From JAMLHH01 sp964653095 (GTDB lineage Bacteria; Bacteroidota; Bacteroidia; Chitinophagales; JADIYW01): a stretch of 30,303 bases of DNA. Positions 22,179 to 30,303 of the stretch are shown piece after piece. Location: assembly GCA_964653095.1 (NCBI GenBank), contig CAZZEH010000035.1, positions 1 through 30,303 on the forward strand, read 5' to 3'. Position 1 is the first letter of the stretch, and each line of letters begins with the position of its first letter. The notes under the pieces are model-generated. The model was not told where the DNA came from. It made no database searches and saw nothing but the letters and a program-made list of their open reading frames with translations. The position numbers and the translations under genes are program-made.

Positions 22179-24677
22179 CTATTTATTTGCTTCCAATAGA
22201 TTGATAAATAAACGATACGCTCCGGGCACTCCGGCAGGAAGTTCTCTGAAAAAAACCAAGCCGGTATAGATGAGTGCCCCTTCGCCGTATTTTGCCCAAA
22301 GCAGACTGCCATCAGAGGCAGGTTCTCCGGGGTCATTCATTGACAAAACGCCATTCCACTCCGGGCTGCGCTCACCTGCAAAATATATTCCCCGCTCCTG
22401 CACCCAGCCGTCAAAATCTTTTTGAGTGATGCGGTTGGGACTGTTAAGGATTTTGGCATCGCTATCCACAAAAGCCACAGGTGCTCCTTCCACTGTGACA
22501 CGAGTCTTGGTGATTTCTAAATCATATGGGAACATTTTCGCTATCAAAGGTCCAAAAAAATTATTGGTATTGTACTGCACGACTAGGTTACCACCGTCTC
22601 TGACATAATCCATGATGACATCATAAGCATCATTGAGCCATAAATGTTTGTTATAAGCGCGGATACCTGTAACTACCGCATCCAATTCTTTCCAAGATAT
22701 ATCCTTGTAATTGTATTCATCTATCGATACAATCTCATAGCCCAGTTGTTCCAAAGATTGTGGTACCAAGTCCCCTGCCCCTTCGATATAACCAATTTTC
22801 TTTGCCTGAGTTTTTACGGTGAAAGAAGTCAGCGGCAGTTCCGAACGAGTCAATACCGTTTGCCTTGGGATATGCTCATAATTGATATTATAGAGTTGCA
22901 AATCACAATTCTGACCATCTATCTCAACAGAAGCCGAAAGTGTATCTTTTACATCGTCCTTATTCTGTGTGGAAATGCTCAGCGTAAAATTATGAGAAGC
23001 ATCTTTTTTCAATGCAGGAATTGTTTCACTACCGTTCACGATCTGTACATTCCATAAAGACGGATATTGCAAGTGTAATTTTCCGCCCGGTATATCCGTA
23101 TGAGCCATTATTTTCAGTCGCACCTGCTCTTCCTTTCCGTTGGGATGAATAGAAAAAGGTGCGGACCACTGCATCGTTACCGCAGGTAAAATCACAGCAG
23201 GAGTAAAACTTTCACCATCGACAGGGTCGATATTGCGTACGTTTAAAGGAAGGTTCAGTGTAAAATCCTGTCCTGCTATGGAGTATTTCACCTCCACAGG
23301 ATGATTATCGTACAGGTAAGCCGCATTGCCGTGAATATCTTTTGCAGAATGAAAAAGATTATTCGCCATAGGATTCTCCAACCAATACGGTGCAGAGTAA
23401 TTTAGATTTTCGGGGATAGTGACTTGCTTAGAAAACCCAATCAGTTTATTATTTTTTGATACTTTATTTTCAATCAGAATATCATTTCCAATAGTAACTG
23501 ATTTTAGTTCTATGGGAATATCTGAACGGTGTATCCATTGCAATTCGGCAGTTATTGTATCCCCTGGAGTCAGTTCATTCGTTTTGACAATAACAGTAGC
23601 CCAGATACCTGCTGCCTGACGAATCAATTCATCTGTTTGTATCAATTTGTATTCTAACCATACTGCACTTTGAGCATCCGCATTGGGCAGCAATCGCAGT
23701 ATTTCCTTTCTGACGGACAATAAGTTGGGCAGAACTGCAGAAGGTTTTTCTGTCTGATATTTTTTAATCGCCTTGTTAATATTGCGCTGTATCTTTTTGC
23801 TCCCGGGAATTCTGCTCCAGGTGGTATTGATATTTTCCAGCAAATCGCTCTCCACTTCTTTCCCTTCCAACTGCAAAAAGTACTCTGTAGAATCTCCCCT
23901 CGTAGTCGCTGTGCCAAAGCCCTGAGATTTGTGCTGGCTGCGGCTTTCAGAGGATATCTCACCATAACTTTTACCCAATATAGAATTATAAGTGCCGAAA
24001 TTGACCTTGAGCTGATTATCGGAAGTGGTGTTGATACCGCTGGAGAAGTAATAGGTGTTCCAAAACAATCTTTGAGGCTGCCAGGGCTGTAAACCACCTT
24101 CCGGCTGATAGTTTTTATCTCCTGCCAGCAGAAAAGCTTTATGCCCCAAAATAGCAGATGCCGAATGATGCCCATGCCCAGCTCTGGCATCCGGTGGAAA
24201 ACGCAATATCACCACATCCGGCTGTATCTTTCTGATGAGATGTACCAAATCTTTGAGCAAAGTATCTTCATTCCATTTTTGCAGAGTTTCTTCCGGATTT
24301 TTAGAATACCCAAAATCTACCGCTCTTGTGAAATACTGTTCTGCTCCATCGACTTTTCTCGCGGCCAATAGCTCCTGAGTACGGATTACTCCCAGCAAAG
24401 GTCCTAATTCAGAGCCTATAAGGTTTTGTCCCCCGTCTCCCCGGGTCAGAGATACATACGCAGCTCTGACTTTCTTTTCTCCAACTAACCATGAGAGCAA
24501 TCGGGTATTTTCATCGTCGGGATGTGCGGCAATATAGAGAACTGTACCCAGTGTATTGAGCCGTAATAAATCCTGATATATTTCCGCAGAGTTTTTTTGC
24601 TCTTCAACTTGAGCAATCACAGGGAATTTTGCAGTCAAAAGAAAAATGAAAAGACCGAGTCGGAATAAATTTTTCAT
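22179..24677 (-). CDS. Secreted PIG-L family deacetylase with long C-terminal extension
   Basis: This protein has 832 residues from the ATG at 24677; a TTG three codons upstream is less likely. A signal peptide is followed by the PIG-L/LmbE fold: AAHPDDE near residue 50, zinc ligands with the later GHGHHSA (HxxH-type) near residue 170. In the family these are zinc-dependent N-acetylglucosamine-type deacetylases. The long C-terminal region holds beta-sandwich stretches and then a Rossmann-like, glutamine-amidotransferase-like domain (KKIGYIEGAGDLVPQSLEQL, then GGNLVVQYNTN) that ends LVFFRELPAGVPGAYRLFIN. This architecture is common in Bacteroidota, where I recall a sodium:solute symporter gene next door. 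Here only a symporter scrap survives about 2 kb downstream. Confidence 0.9.
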   Translation of the reverse strand: MKNLFRLGLFIFLLTAKFPVIAQVEEQKNSAEIYQDLLRLNTLGTVLYIAAHPDDENTRLLSWLVGEKKVRAAYVSLTRGDGGQNLIGSELGPLLGVIRTQELLAARKVDGAEQYFTRAVDFGYSKNPEETLQKWNEDTLLKDLVHLIRKIQPDVVILRFPPDARAGHGHHSASAILGHKAFLLAGDKNYQPEGGLQPWQPQRLFWNTYYFSSGINTTSDNQLKVNFGTYNSILGKSYGEISSESRSQHKSQGFGTATTRGDSTEYFLQLEGKEVESDLLENINTTWSRIPGSKKIQRNINKAIKKYQTEKPSAVLPNLLSVRKEILRLLPNADAQSAVWLEYKLIQTDELIRQAAGIWATVIVKTNELTPGDTITAELQWIHRSDIPIELKSVTIGNDILIENKVSKNNKLIGFSKQVTIPENLNYSAPYWLENPMANNLFHSAKDIHGNAAYLYDNHPVEVKYSIAGQDFTLNLPLNVRNIDPVDGESFTPAVILPAVTMQWSAPFSIHPNGKEEQVRLKIMAHTDIPGGKLHLQYPSLWNVQIVNGSETIPALKKDASHNFTLSISTQNKDDVKDTLSASVEIDGQNCDLQLYNINYEHIPRQTVLTRSELPLTSFTVKTQAKKIGYIEGAGDLVPQSLEQLGYEIVSIDEYNYKDISWKELDAVVTGIRAYNKHLWLNDAYDVIMDYVRDGGNLVVQYNTNNFFGPLIAKMFPYDLEITKTRVTVEGAPVAFVDSDAKILNSPNRITQKDFDGWVQERGIYFAGERSPEWNGVLSMNDPGEPASDGSLLWAKYGEGALIYTGLVFFRELPAGVPGAYRLFINLLEANK

Positions 24678-24770
24678 ACCAAACAAAAATAGTTTTTTGA
24701 GTTCGGCTGTGAAAGAGAATTCAAAGGTCTTCTGTTCATTCTACCTGAAATACTGTTCACCCACATTAGC

Positions 24771-26321
24771 TTACAAAGGAATATTACCGTGTTTGCGTTT
24801 AGGCATTTTCACTGCTTTATTTTCCAGCATTTTAAATCCTTTAATCAGTTTCAGACGGGTCACTTTAGGGTCTATTACTTCATCAATAAAACCCCGTGCG
24901 GCTGCCCGGTACGGATTGGCAAAAGTTTGGGTATATTCTTCTTCTTTTTCTTTAAGCTTGGCTTCCGGATTTTCAGATTGGGCGATTTCAGATTTAAATA
25001 TAATCTCTGCGGCTCCTTTTGAGCCCATTACCGCAATTTCGGCAGTCGGCCAGGCAAAGTTCAGGTCTGCACCTATATGTTTAGAGTTCATCACGTCGTA
25101 TGCACCTCCGTAGGCTTTACGGGTAATTACAGTCACTTTTGGCACAGTAGCCTCACTCAAAGCGTATAAAAGTTTGGCACCGTTCATGATAATTCCGTTC
25201 CACTCCTGATCGGTTCCCGGTAAAAATCCCGGTACATCCACCAACACTAAAAGAGGTATATTAAACGCATCACAAAACCTTGTAAATCTCGCTGCCTTTC
25301 TGGAACTATTAATATCAAGCACTCCGGCCAAAAATGCCGGCTGATTGGCTACAATCCCTATCGAACGCCCGGCAATACGGCCAAATCCCACGACTATATT
25401 TTCTGCAAAATCTTTATGCACTTCCATAAAAGATTTTTCATCGGTTATCTCTTCAATCACTTCACGCATATCATACGGCTGATTGGGATTGGCAGGAATT
25501 ATTTCTGCAAGTTTTTCACGTATTTCACTGCCTTCAGTTTCATAAGGATAAACAGGAGCGTCATCCTCACAATTTTGAGGCATATAACTCAAAAGTCTGC
25601 GAATGTTTCGAATGCATTCGACTTCATTTGCAGCTGTAAAATGAGTCACACCGGACTTGGAAGCATGTGTACGCGCCCCTCCAAGTTCTTCGGAAGTAAC
25701 TTCCTCATGTGTCACAGTTTTTACTACGTTAGGTCCTGTAACAAACATGTAGGAGGTGTGTTCCACCATCAGTGTAAAATCTGTCATGGCAGGAGAATAA
25801 ACTGCTCCACCGGCGCAAGGTCCCATTATGGCAGAAATTTGAGGAATCACACCGGAAGACTGCACATTCCTCAAAAAAATATCTGCATAGCCTCCAAGTG
25901 AAACTACTCCCTCCTGAATACGGGCGCCCCCTGAATCATTTAATCCGATCACCGGAGCACCTGTTTTCATGGCCAAATCCATGATTTTGCAAATCTTTTC
26001 TGCATGTGTTTCTGAAAGCGATCCGCCGAAAACTGTAAAATCCTGAGAGAACACATATACAGTACGTCCGTCAATTTTTCCGTATCCTGTCACTACCCCA
26101 TCTCCCAAATACTGCTGCTTCTCCAAACCGAAATCAGTACTTCTGTGCGTGACCAACATCCCTATTTCTTCGAATGTCCCGGAATCTAACAAAAGATTAA
26201 TCCGTTCTCTCGCGGTCAGTTTGCCCTTTTTATGTTGAGATTCTATTCGCTTTATACCGCCACCCAATAAGGCTTCTTCCTTTTTTTTATTCAGCTTCTC
26301 TAACTTTTGCTTATTCGTCAT
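24771..26321 (-). CDS. Acyl-CoA carboxylase carboxyltransferase subunit (propionyl/methylmalonyl-CoA type)
   Basis: This 516-residue biotin-dependent carboxyltransferase of the PccB/MmdA family transfers carboxyl groups between biotin and propionyl-CoA or methylmalonyl-CoA. Family motifs include GGSLSETHAEKI, NDSGGARIQEGV, GPCAGGAVYSPAM (oxyanion loop of the N domain), VDVPGFLPGTDQEWNGII and KAYGGAYDVM (C domain). Length and ending (MPKRKHGNIPL) are typical. No biotin carboxylase or biotin carrier gene is next to it, so carboxylase versus decarboxylase function cannot be decided here. It is probably in the same transcript as the permease gene upstream, with 87 bp between them. Confidence 0.94.
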   Translation of the reverse strand: MTNKQKLEKLNKKKEEALLGGGIKRIESQHKKGKLTARERINLLLDSGTFEEIGMLVTHRSTDFGLEKQQYLGDGVVTGYGKIDGRTVYVFSQDFTVFGGSLSETHAEKICKIMDLAMKTGAPVIGLNDSGGARIQEGVVSLGGYADIFLRNVQSSGVIPQISAIMGPCAGGAVYSPAMTDFTLMVEHTSYMFVTGPNVVKTVTHEEVTSEELGGARTHASKSGVTHFTAANEVECIRNIRRLLSYMPQNCEDDAPVYPYETEGSEIREKLAEIIPANPNQPYDMREVIEEITDEKSFMEVHKDFAENIVVGFGRIAGRSIGIVANQPAFLAGVLDINSSRKAARFTRFCDAFNIPLLVLVDVPGFLPGTDQEWNGIIMNGAKLLYALSEATVPKVTVITRKAYGGAYDVMNSKHIGADLNFAWPTAEIAVMGSKGAAEIIFKSEIAQSENPEAKLKEKEEEYTQTFANPYRAAARGFIDEVIDPKVTRLKLIKGFKMLENKAVKMPKRKHGNIPL

Positions 26322-26408
26322 TTCAAATTTCTGTTACATAATCGTTGGCTCAAAATAAAGCAAATTCCCGTAAAGTTAAAGTTTGATGTTTCAAAACTTT
26401 TCACGACT

Positions 26409-27671
26409 CTATGAATTTACCCGTATCGCATCTACCGGATTTAAACCTGCCGCTTTTTTTGCCGGGAGAAAGCCTGAAATCAAACCAATACACATCGATA
26501 CTCCTATTCCAATTACCGCATTTTCCCAACTTAGCCTGAAAGTCATGCCCGACACTTCAGATAATGGCTGTGTCATAAAAGCTATGACCACAAGACCTGC
26601 CAATCCGCCAATCAGACAAAGCAGAACAGACTCTATCAGAAACTCCGTTAAAATATAGCTGCTTCTGGCTCCCAAAGCCTTCTTTATGCCAATAATTCCC
26701 GTGCGTTCGGTCACAGATACATACATAATATTTGCTATGCCAAATCCCCCTACTATCAGGGCGAAAAAACCAATCACCCACCCTATTATGCTTAAAACTG
26801 AGAAAATCCCGTCAAAACTCTGAGCAATAATACTCAACTGATTCATCGAAAAATCATCCTGCTGTACCGGGCGGAGTTTTCGAATAGAACGCATATGCTG
26901 CTGAATATCAAACATTAACTCGTCCAAAGCAACTCCGTCTGCCGCTTTTACCTGTATTTCAGGAGAAGACTGCCAGGGATCAATATAGACTACTTTATTC
27001 ACAAAAAGATAGGGTACATAGACCTGCTTATCATTGTTCATTCCAAGCAACCCACCCTGTCCTTCTTTTTTAAGAATGCCGATAATTTTAACCTTTCTGC
27101 CAAAAACAGTAACCTCTTTGTCTATCAGATGGGTGCTGTACGATAACAATTCTTCTGCTATCCCGCCGCCTATAACTGCTACGGGAAGTCCGAGATTCGA
27201 TTCTGATTCCGAATAAAACCTCCCTTCTGCAATATCCAGACTAAACACATCCCGATAATCTGCTGTCGCACCAACTACAGAAGTGTTCTCAATCTCTTCG
27301 CCACGAAACAAAATATCCGGCGATGGAGGTTGTACCGTAAAAGAAACAGCTTTAGCCTTTGAGAGCCTCCCTTTTAATTTTCTATAATCCTCATAATTGG
27401 GTTCGGGTCTCTTCCAATATTTCCACCAGGGGTAATCCGAATGACTAAACTCCCACGGCCATTTTCCAACAAATACAATATTATCCCCAAGCTTATTGAT
27501 AGACCCGCTGATATCATTTTTCAATGCATCAATAGCCGTCAAAATAGCTATAATGCTGAAAATTCCAATAGTAACTCCCAACAGCGAAAGACCTGAGCGA
27601 AGTTTATTATTCCAAAGCTGTTGCATGGAAAGAATAAAAGACTCTTTAAATATCGTCCAATAGGAAAACAT
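26409..27671 (-). CDS. MacB-like ABC transporter permease (FtsX domain)
   Basis: This protein has 420 residues from the ATG at 27671; a TTG three codons upstream is unlikely. One N-terminal transmembrane helix (GLSLLGVTIGIFSIIAILTA) precedes a periplasmic MacB_PCD domain (about 50-290) and three C-terminal helices of the FtsX domain (IGWVIGFFALIVGGFGIAN; FLIESVLLCLIGGLAGLVV; NAVIGIGVSMCIGLISGF). IANIMYVSVTERTGIIGIKK is the classic cytoplasmic loop of this family. Such permeases couple a cytosolic ATPase to envelope work, such as macrolide or lipoprotein export. No ATPase or adaptor gene adjoins it here. Confidence 0.92.
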   Translation of the reverse strand: MFSYWTIFKESFILSMQQLWNNKLRSGLSLLGVTIGIFSIIAILTAIDALKNDISGSINKLGDNIVFVGKWPWEFSHSDYPWWKYWKRPEPNYEDYRKLKGRLSKAKAVSFTVQPPSPDILFRGEEIENTSVVGATADYRDVFSLDIAEGRFYSESESNLGLPVAVIGGGIAEELLSYSTHLIDKEVTVFGRKVKIIGILKKEGQGGLLGMNNDKQVYVPYLFVNKVVYIDPWQSSPEIQVKAADGVALDELMFDIQQHMRSIRKLRPVQQDDFSMNQLSIIAQSFDGIFSVLSIIGWVIGFFALIVGGFGIANIMYVSVTERTGIIGIKKALGARSSYILTEFLIESVLLCLIGGLAGLVVIAFMTQPLSEVSGMTFRLSWENAVIGIGVSMCIGLISGFLPAKKAAGLNPVDAIRVNS

Positions 27672-27819
27672 GAGTATCAAAAGTAAGAAACTGCAGGTTC
27701 TGTTTGAGATTAGATTCCGAATTAATGTTAAGAAAAATAATAAATTTCAGGTTGAGGTCAATTTTTAAGAAGATTCAGGAAGTAAACTCTAACTTTATAG
27801 AAATAAAAATCATTTCATT

Positions 27820-28686
27820 ATGCTAAAACTCAAAGATTTTAAAATTTTATTATTTTTAATTGCTGTCGGGTTTTTCAGCCTCAGTTCTATTCAGGCACAA
27901 TCTCTAAAAGTTCCGATACCAAGTCCGCTTCAAAAAGTTTCCCAGCAATTTGCTCTGACCAATATTGACATCGAATATTCCAGACCGAGTGTAAAAGGGA
28001 GAGTAATTTTCAGCGATTTGGTTCCTTACGGAAAAATGTGGCGTACCGGTGCCAATGCTTCTACAAAAGTAACTTTCGGTTCAGATGTAAAGGTAAACGA
28101 TAAAGACCTTACAGCCGGAACCTATGCATTGTACACCATTCCGGGACAAAACGAATGGCAAATAATTTTTTACAGTGATTTGACTATGGGTACTAACTTC
28201 GAAAAGTATAATAAAAAAGATGCCGCAGCGATACTTACAGTTCCGGTAGAAAAATCTTCTAATATCATTGAAACTTTTACCATTCAGGTGGAAAATATTA
28301 CTACTACAAGCGCGAACATGACTCTTTCCTGGGAAAATTCAATCGTGTCAGTTTCTGTAACCACTGAAATTGATGCGGAAGTCATGACCGGTATAGAAAA
28401 AGCCATGAAGGATAACCGTCCGTATTATCAGGCATCCGTTTATTATCTGGAAAACGATAAAGATTTGAATCAGGCGTATGAGTGGGCTGTCAAAGCAGCA
28501 GAACAAAACCCAAATGCATACTGGATTGCTCTTCACAAAGCTACTCTGGAATTTAAAACAGGAAAATATAAAGATGCGATTGCATCTGCCAATAAGGTAA
28601 TTTCCATGACTTCCGATCAGAATTATGTGAAAGCAGCCAAAGAAATTATCACGGACTCGAACAGCAAGCTGTCCAATAAAAAATAA
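27820..28686 (+). CDS. DUF2911 domain secreted protein
   Basis: This 288-residue exported protein has a signal peptide ending SSIQAQ at about residue 27. The DUF2911 core follows: IEYSRPSVKGRVIF, GKMWRTGANASTKV, AGTYALYTIP and WQIIFYSDL. The C-terminal third is helical with TPR-like repeats (LNQAYEWAVKAAEQ, KYKDAIASANKV). The domain is common in Bacteroidota and of unknown function. It is divergent from the permease gene (about 148 bp between) and is followed by a hairpin terminator. Confidence 0.9.
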   Translation: MLKLKDFKILLFLIAVGFFSLSSIQAQSLKVPIPSPLQKVSQQFALTNIDIEYSRPSVKGRVIFSDLVPYGKMWRTGANASTKVTFGSDVKVNDKDLTAGTYALYTIPGQNEWQIIFYSDLTMGTNFEKYNKKDAAAILTVPVEKSSNIIETFTIQVENITTTSANMTLSWENSIVSVSVTTEIDAEVMTGIEKAMKDNRPYYQASVYYLENDKDLNQAYEWAVKAAEQNPNAYWIALHKATLEFKTGKYKDAIASANKVISMTSDQNYVKAAKEIITDSNSKLSNKK

Positions 28687-28704
28687 TCTATTCTTTCCTT
28701 TTGT

Positions 28705-28742
28705 GAAATGGCTGTTTGCTTATGCAGGCAGCCATTTCTTAT
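28705..28742 (+). terminator. Hairpin terminator after the DUF2911 gene
   Basis: There is a perfect 10-bp stem, GAAATGGCTG (28705-28714) with CAGCCATTTC (28729-28738), and a 14-base loop. It is followed by a short T-rich stretch, and the stem lies 18 bases after the stop codon. The T-tract is weak, so it may also act bidirectionally. Confidence 0.65.
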
Positions 28743-28816
28743 TAATAAATTGCAAAATATACACCTCTTATCATAAGCCGGTTTCAGAATTCAAGTCTTT
28801 TTGACATCTTTGTATT

Positions 28817-29671
28817 ATGGCACAACTATTTCCATTAAAGAAAGCTCCAAGCTCTATTGAAACACTTCTTAGAGCCAGTCTCACCGGAATAAAGAAGCCC
28901 GGCGATCGATTACCGGAGAAAGGGTACTCCTATGCAGGATTGACCGTGGACAAAAAACAATATGCAGCTTTTTGCAAAATGTTCGGATACAGCGAAAGTA
29001 CCGTACCTTCTGTGTATTGGTATATCCGCCTTTTCAGCATGCAGACGCTTTTAATGGCTCACCCCGATGCACCGTTTCCAATGCCAGGAATGGTTCACCT
29101 GTCCTTCAAAATCAATCAGTTTTCGACTATCTATCCGAGTGAGAAATTAGATGCAGAAGTAAAATTTGGCAGACTTATTCAGCACGACAAAGGTACCGGA
29201 GTGGAAACTATCATGAGTCTTTCCAGATTGGGTACGACAGTATGGGAACAAAGAAATATCAATTTATACTTAGGAAAAAAGGGATTGGGCGAAGAAGCCG
29301 AAGAAAAGCCGGAAATAGAAATTGAAGACCCGGATTACTCCTCAGGCTGGTCTCTCAATTCCAAAACGGCCATCGATTATGCCAAAGTAAGCGGAGACTA
29401 CAATCCTATTCACCTGCATAACATCACTGCCAAACTTTTTGGATTTCCAAAACAGATTGTACACGGCTGGTACACTCTGGGCCGGGCAGCCGCAGTTTCT
29501 GAATCCGATATCAAAGGAATTCATGAGCTATACGGTGCGTTCAAAAAGCCGCTGTTTCTCCCTTCCAAAGTAACCCACAGAACCCAAGAGGCTGACGGCA
29601 CTACTTTCTTTGATGTGATTAACGAAAAAGAAGGATATCCGCATCTGAAAGGATATATTAAAAAAGGATAA
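28817..29671 (+). CDS. MaoC-like (hot-dog fold) hydratase/dehydratase
   Basis: This 284-residue protein has two hot-dog-like halves. The second contains the R-specific enoyl-CoA hydratase signature: YAKVSGDYNPIHLHNITAKL, then GFPKQIVHGWYTLGRAA, with the Asp-Asn-Pro-His catalytic set present. The first half is degenerate in motif, as in eukaryote-like or mycobacterial HtdX-type double hot-dog proteins. It would hydrate trans-2-enoyl thioesters in the cytosol. It has no signal peptide. It is a single-gene unit between two terminators. Confidence 0.88.
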   Translation: MAQLFPLKKAPSSIETLLRASLTGIKKPGDRLPEKGYSYAGLTVDKKQYAAFCKMFGYSESTVPSVYWYIRLFSMQTLLMAHPDAPFPMPGMVHLSFKINQFSTIYPSEKLDAEVKFGRLIQHDKGTGVETIMSLSRLGTTVWEQRNINLYLGKKGLGEEAEEKPEIEIEDPDYSSGWSLNSKTAIDYAKVSGDYNPIHLHNITAKLFGFPKQIVHGWYTLGRAAAVSESDIKGIHELYGAFKKPLFLPSKVTHRTQEADGTTFFDVINEKEGYPHLKGYIKKG

Positions 29672-29694
29672 TACTCAGACCATTAATAATGCAT

Positions 29695-29720
29695 AGGCTG
29701 TCCTGAAGGGCGGCCTTTTT
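29695..29720 (+). terminator. Rho-independent terminator after the MaoC-like gene
   Basis: AGGCTGTCC (29695-29703) pairs with GGGCGGCCT (29708-29716), including two G-U pairs, with a TGAA tetraloop. It is followed directly by a T5 run, 23 bases past the stop codon. Confidence 0.85.
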
Positions 29721-29878
29721 CATTTGGTTAAATCGGGGTACAGAGAACAGTGAGCTACTGGATAAGTGTACGTAAATAAACTTAAACCGATATTTATTTT
29801 AATAATTTCTTAACTTCAATTATATTAGTCCGTCCATAACTTCTCTGAGAAGAGATTTTGAAATTAACGGGACATACT

Positions 29879-30303
29879 TTGAAAAAACTGAGATTATTAC
29901 GGGTGCAATTCGATACAAAGATAAAATCTTATGAAATTCCGGCATTTAGAAGTGCCATTATAGAGAAAGCCGGGCGTGAAAACCTAGCTTTTCATAATCA
30001 TATTAATGATACAGAACTGATGTATGGCTATCCGGTTATACAATATAAAACAATACGTCAACAGCCCAGTATAGTCTGTTTAGATTTTGGTGTAGATGAA
30101 ATCCATCATTTTTTTCAAAACAAAGACTGGATGATTCACCTCAGTGGCAGAGATATTCATCTCAAAGTGGCTGATTTAAGGCTAAATCAGTTCAATATGC
30201 AGGTTTGGGACAACTCTTTTCAATATAGAGTAATCAACTGGTTGGCTTTCACGGCATTCGCATTTAAACTTTTAGGATTTCCTCTCTGTAAGTGTCGTAA
30301 AAC
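29879..30303 (+). CDS. cas6: CRISPR-associated endoribonuclease Cas6, N-terminal part (runs off the right edge)
   Basis: Reading from a TTG at 29879 gives KKLRLLRVQFDTKIKSYEIP, then AFRSAIIEKAG, FHNH, YGYPVIQYKTI, IVCLDFGVDEIHHFF and LNQFNMQVWD. This is the N-terminal half of the Bacteroidota Cas6 (Cas6b-type) family, which processes pre-crRNA. No ATG exists in frame: the frame opens after a TGA at 29866-29868's upstream neighbour region (29846-29848), and the only alternatives are TTG at 29858 and TTG at 29879. I chose 29879 because MKKLRLLRVQFD matches family N-termini. The frame is open to 30303 (141 codons). The last ~20 codons after NWLA turn hydrophobic and cysteine-rich (FKLLGFPLCKCRK) and do not resemble the family, so the gene may be disrupted near 30245. 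No other cas gene or repeat array is inside the window. Confidence 0.8.
   Translation, partial: MKKLRLLRVQFDTKIKSYEIPAFRSAIIEKAGRENLAFHNHINDTELMYGYPVIQYKTIRQQPSIVCLDFGVDEIHHFFQNKDWMIHLSGRDIHLKVADLRLNQFNMQVWDNSFQYRVINWLAFTAFAFKLLGFPLCKCRK

Noticed and set aside
23654..24190. 178-residue minus-strand ORF overlapping the PIG-L gene in another frame
   Set aside because: The overlapping frame of PIG-L carries catalytic motifs; this one has none.
25416..25901. 161-residue plus-strand ORF opposite the carboxyltransferase gene
   Set aside because: It is antisense to conserved carboxyltransferase motifs and shows no family features.
26409..27671. Permease partner for LptB
   Set aside because: It is a MacB/FtsX-type permease, not LptF/LptG, and lies more than 20 kb away.
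29672..29878. Possible CRISPR array or leader before cas6
   Set aside because: No direct repeats with regular spacing are present. The stretch holds only a terminator and AT-rich spacer.

Overview
The window looks like ordinary chromosome from a member of the Bacteroidota, probably a Saprospirales/Chitinophagales-like lineage. The reasons are low-to-moderate GC with AT-rich spacers, promoter-like TAnnTTTG boxes, a PafA-type alkaline phosphatase, a DUF2911 protein, a Bacteroidota-only family usually mislabelled 'ABC transporter ATPase', a PIG-L deacetylase with a long C-terminal extension, and a Bacteroidota-type Cas6. No tRNA, rRNA, intact transposase or CRISPR array is visible. Most genes lie on the minus strand.

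Layout. 1-622: C-terminal part of a CotH-like protein, cut by or broken near the left edge. 612-4794 (minus): recJ, lptB and a secreted PafA-like phosphatase. 5093-8264 (plus): a small phasin-like protein, then uvrA. 8353-8832: Bacteroidota family of unknown function. 8918-12228 (minus): a membrane-anchored HdrC-like iron-sulfur protein followed by two tandem copies of an HdrB-like CCG-domain protein. A terminator separates the copies, and both ends of the copies have been homogenised. 12359-12883 (plus): PyrR-like phosphoribosyltransferase. 12880-18624 (minus): subtilisin-like protease, lipoprotein, UbiA-like membrane protein, dnaG and a small exported protein.

18716-20570 is a patch of genomic debris. 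A vapBC-type toxin-antitoxin pair and a truncated LamG domain lie between two near-identical 21-bp repeats derived from the 3' end of a PIG-L-type gene. A sodium:solute symporter scrap is fused in frame to the PIG-L scrap, and next to it lies a frameshifted 5' copy of the neighbouring AAA ATPase gene. The intact ATPase (DUF234 type) and the intact PIG-L deacetylase follow (20575-24677). 24771-27671 (minus): acyl-CoA carboxylase carboxyltransferase subunit and a MacB-like permease without its ATPase. 27820-29671 (plus): DUF2911 protein and a MaoC-like hydratase.

29879-30303: the 5' part of a cas6 gene starting at TTG, running off the right edge. Its last ~20 codons do not look like Cas6, so it may be interrupted. 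This suggests a CRISPR-Cas locus just outside the window.

Functionally most of the window is housekeeping: DNA repair and replication (recJ, uvrA, dnaG), envelope biogenesis (lptB) and acyl-CoA metabolism (carboxylase, MaoC-like hydratase). I see no convincing new multi-gene system. The most interesting items are the mosaic HdrB duplication with a lost cluster cysteine, the repeat-flanked toxin-antitoxin/LamG insertion, and the edge cas6.
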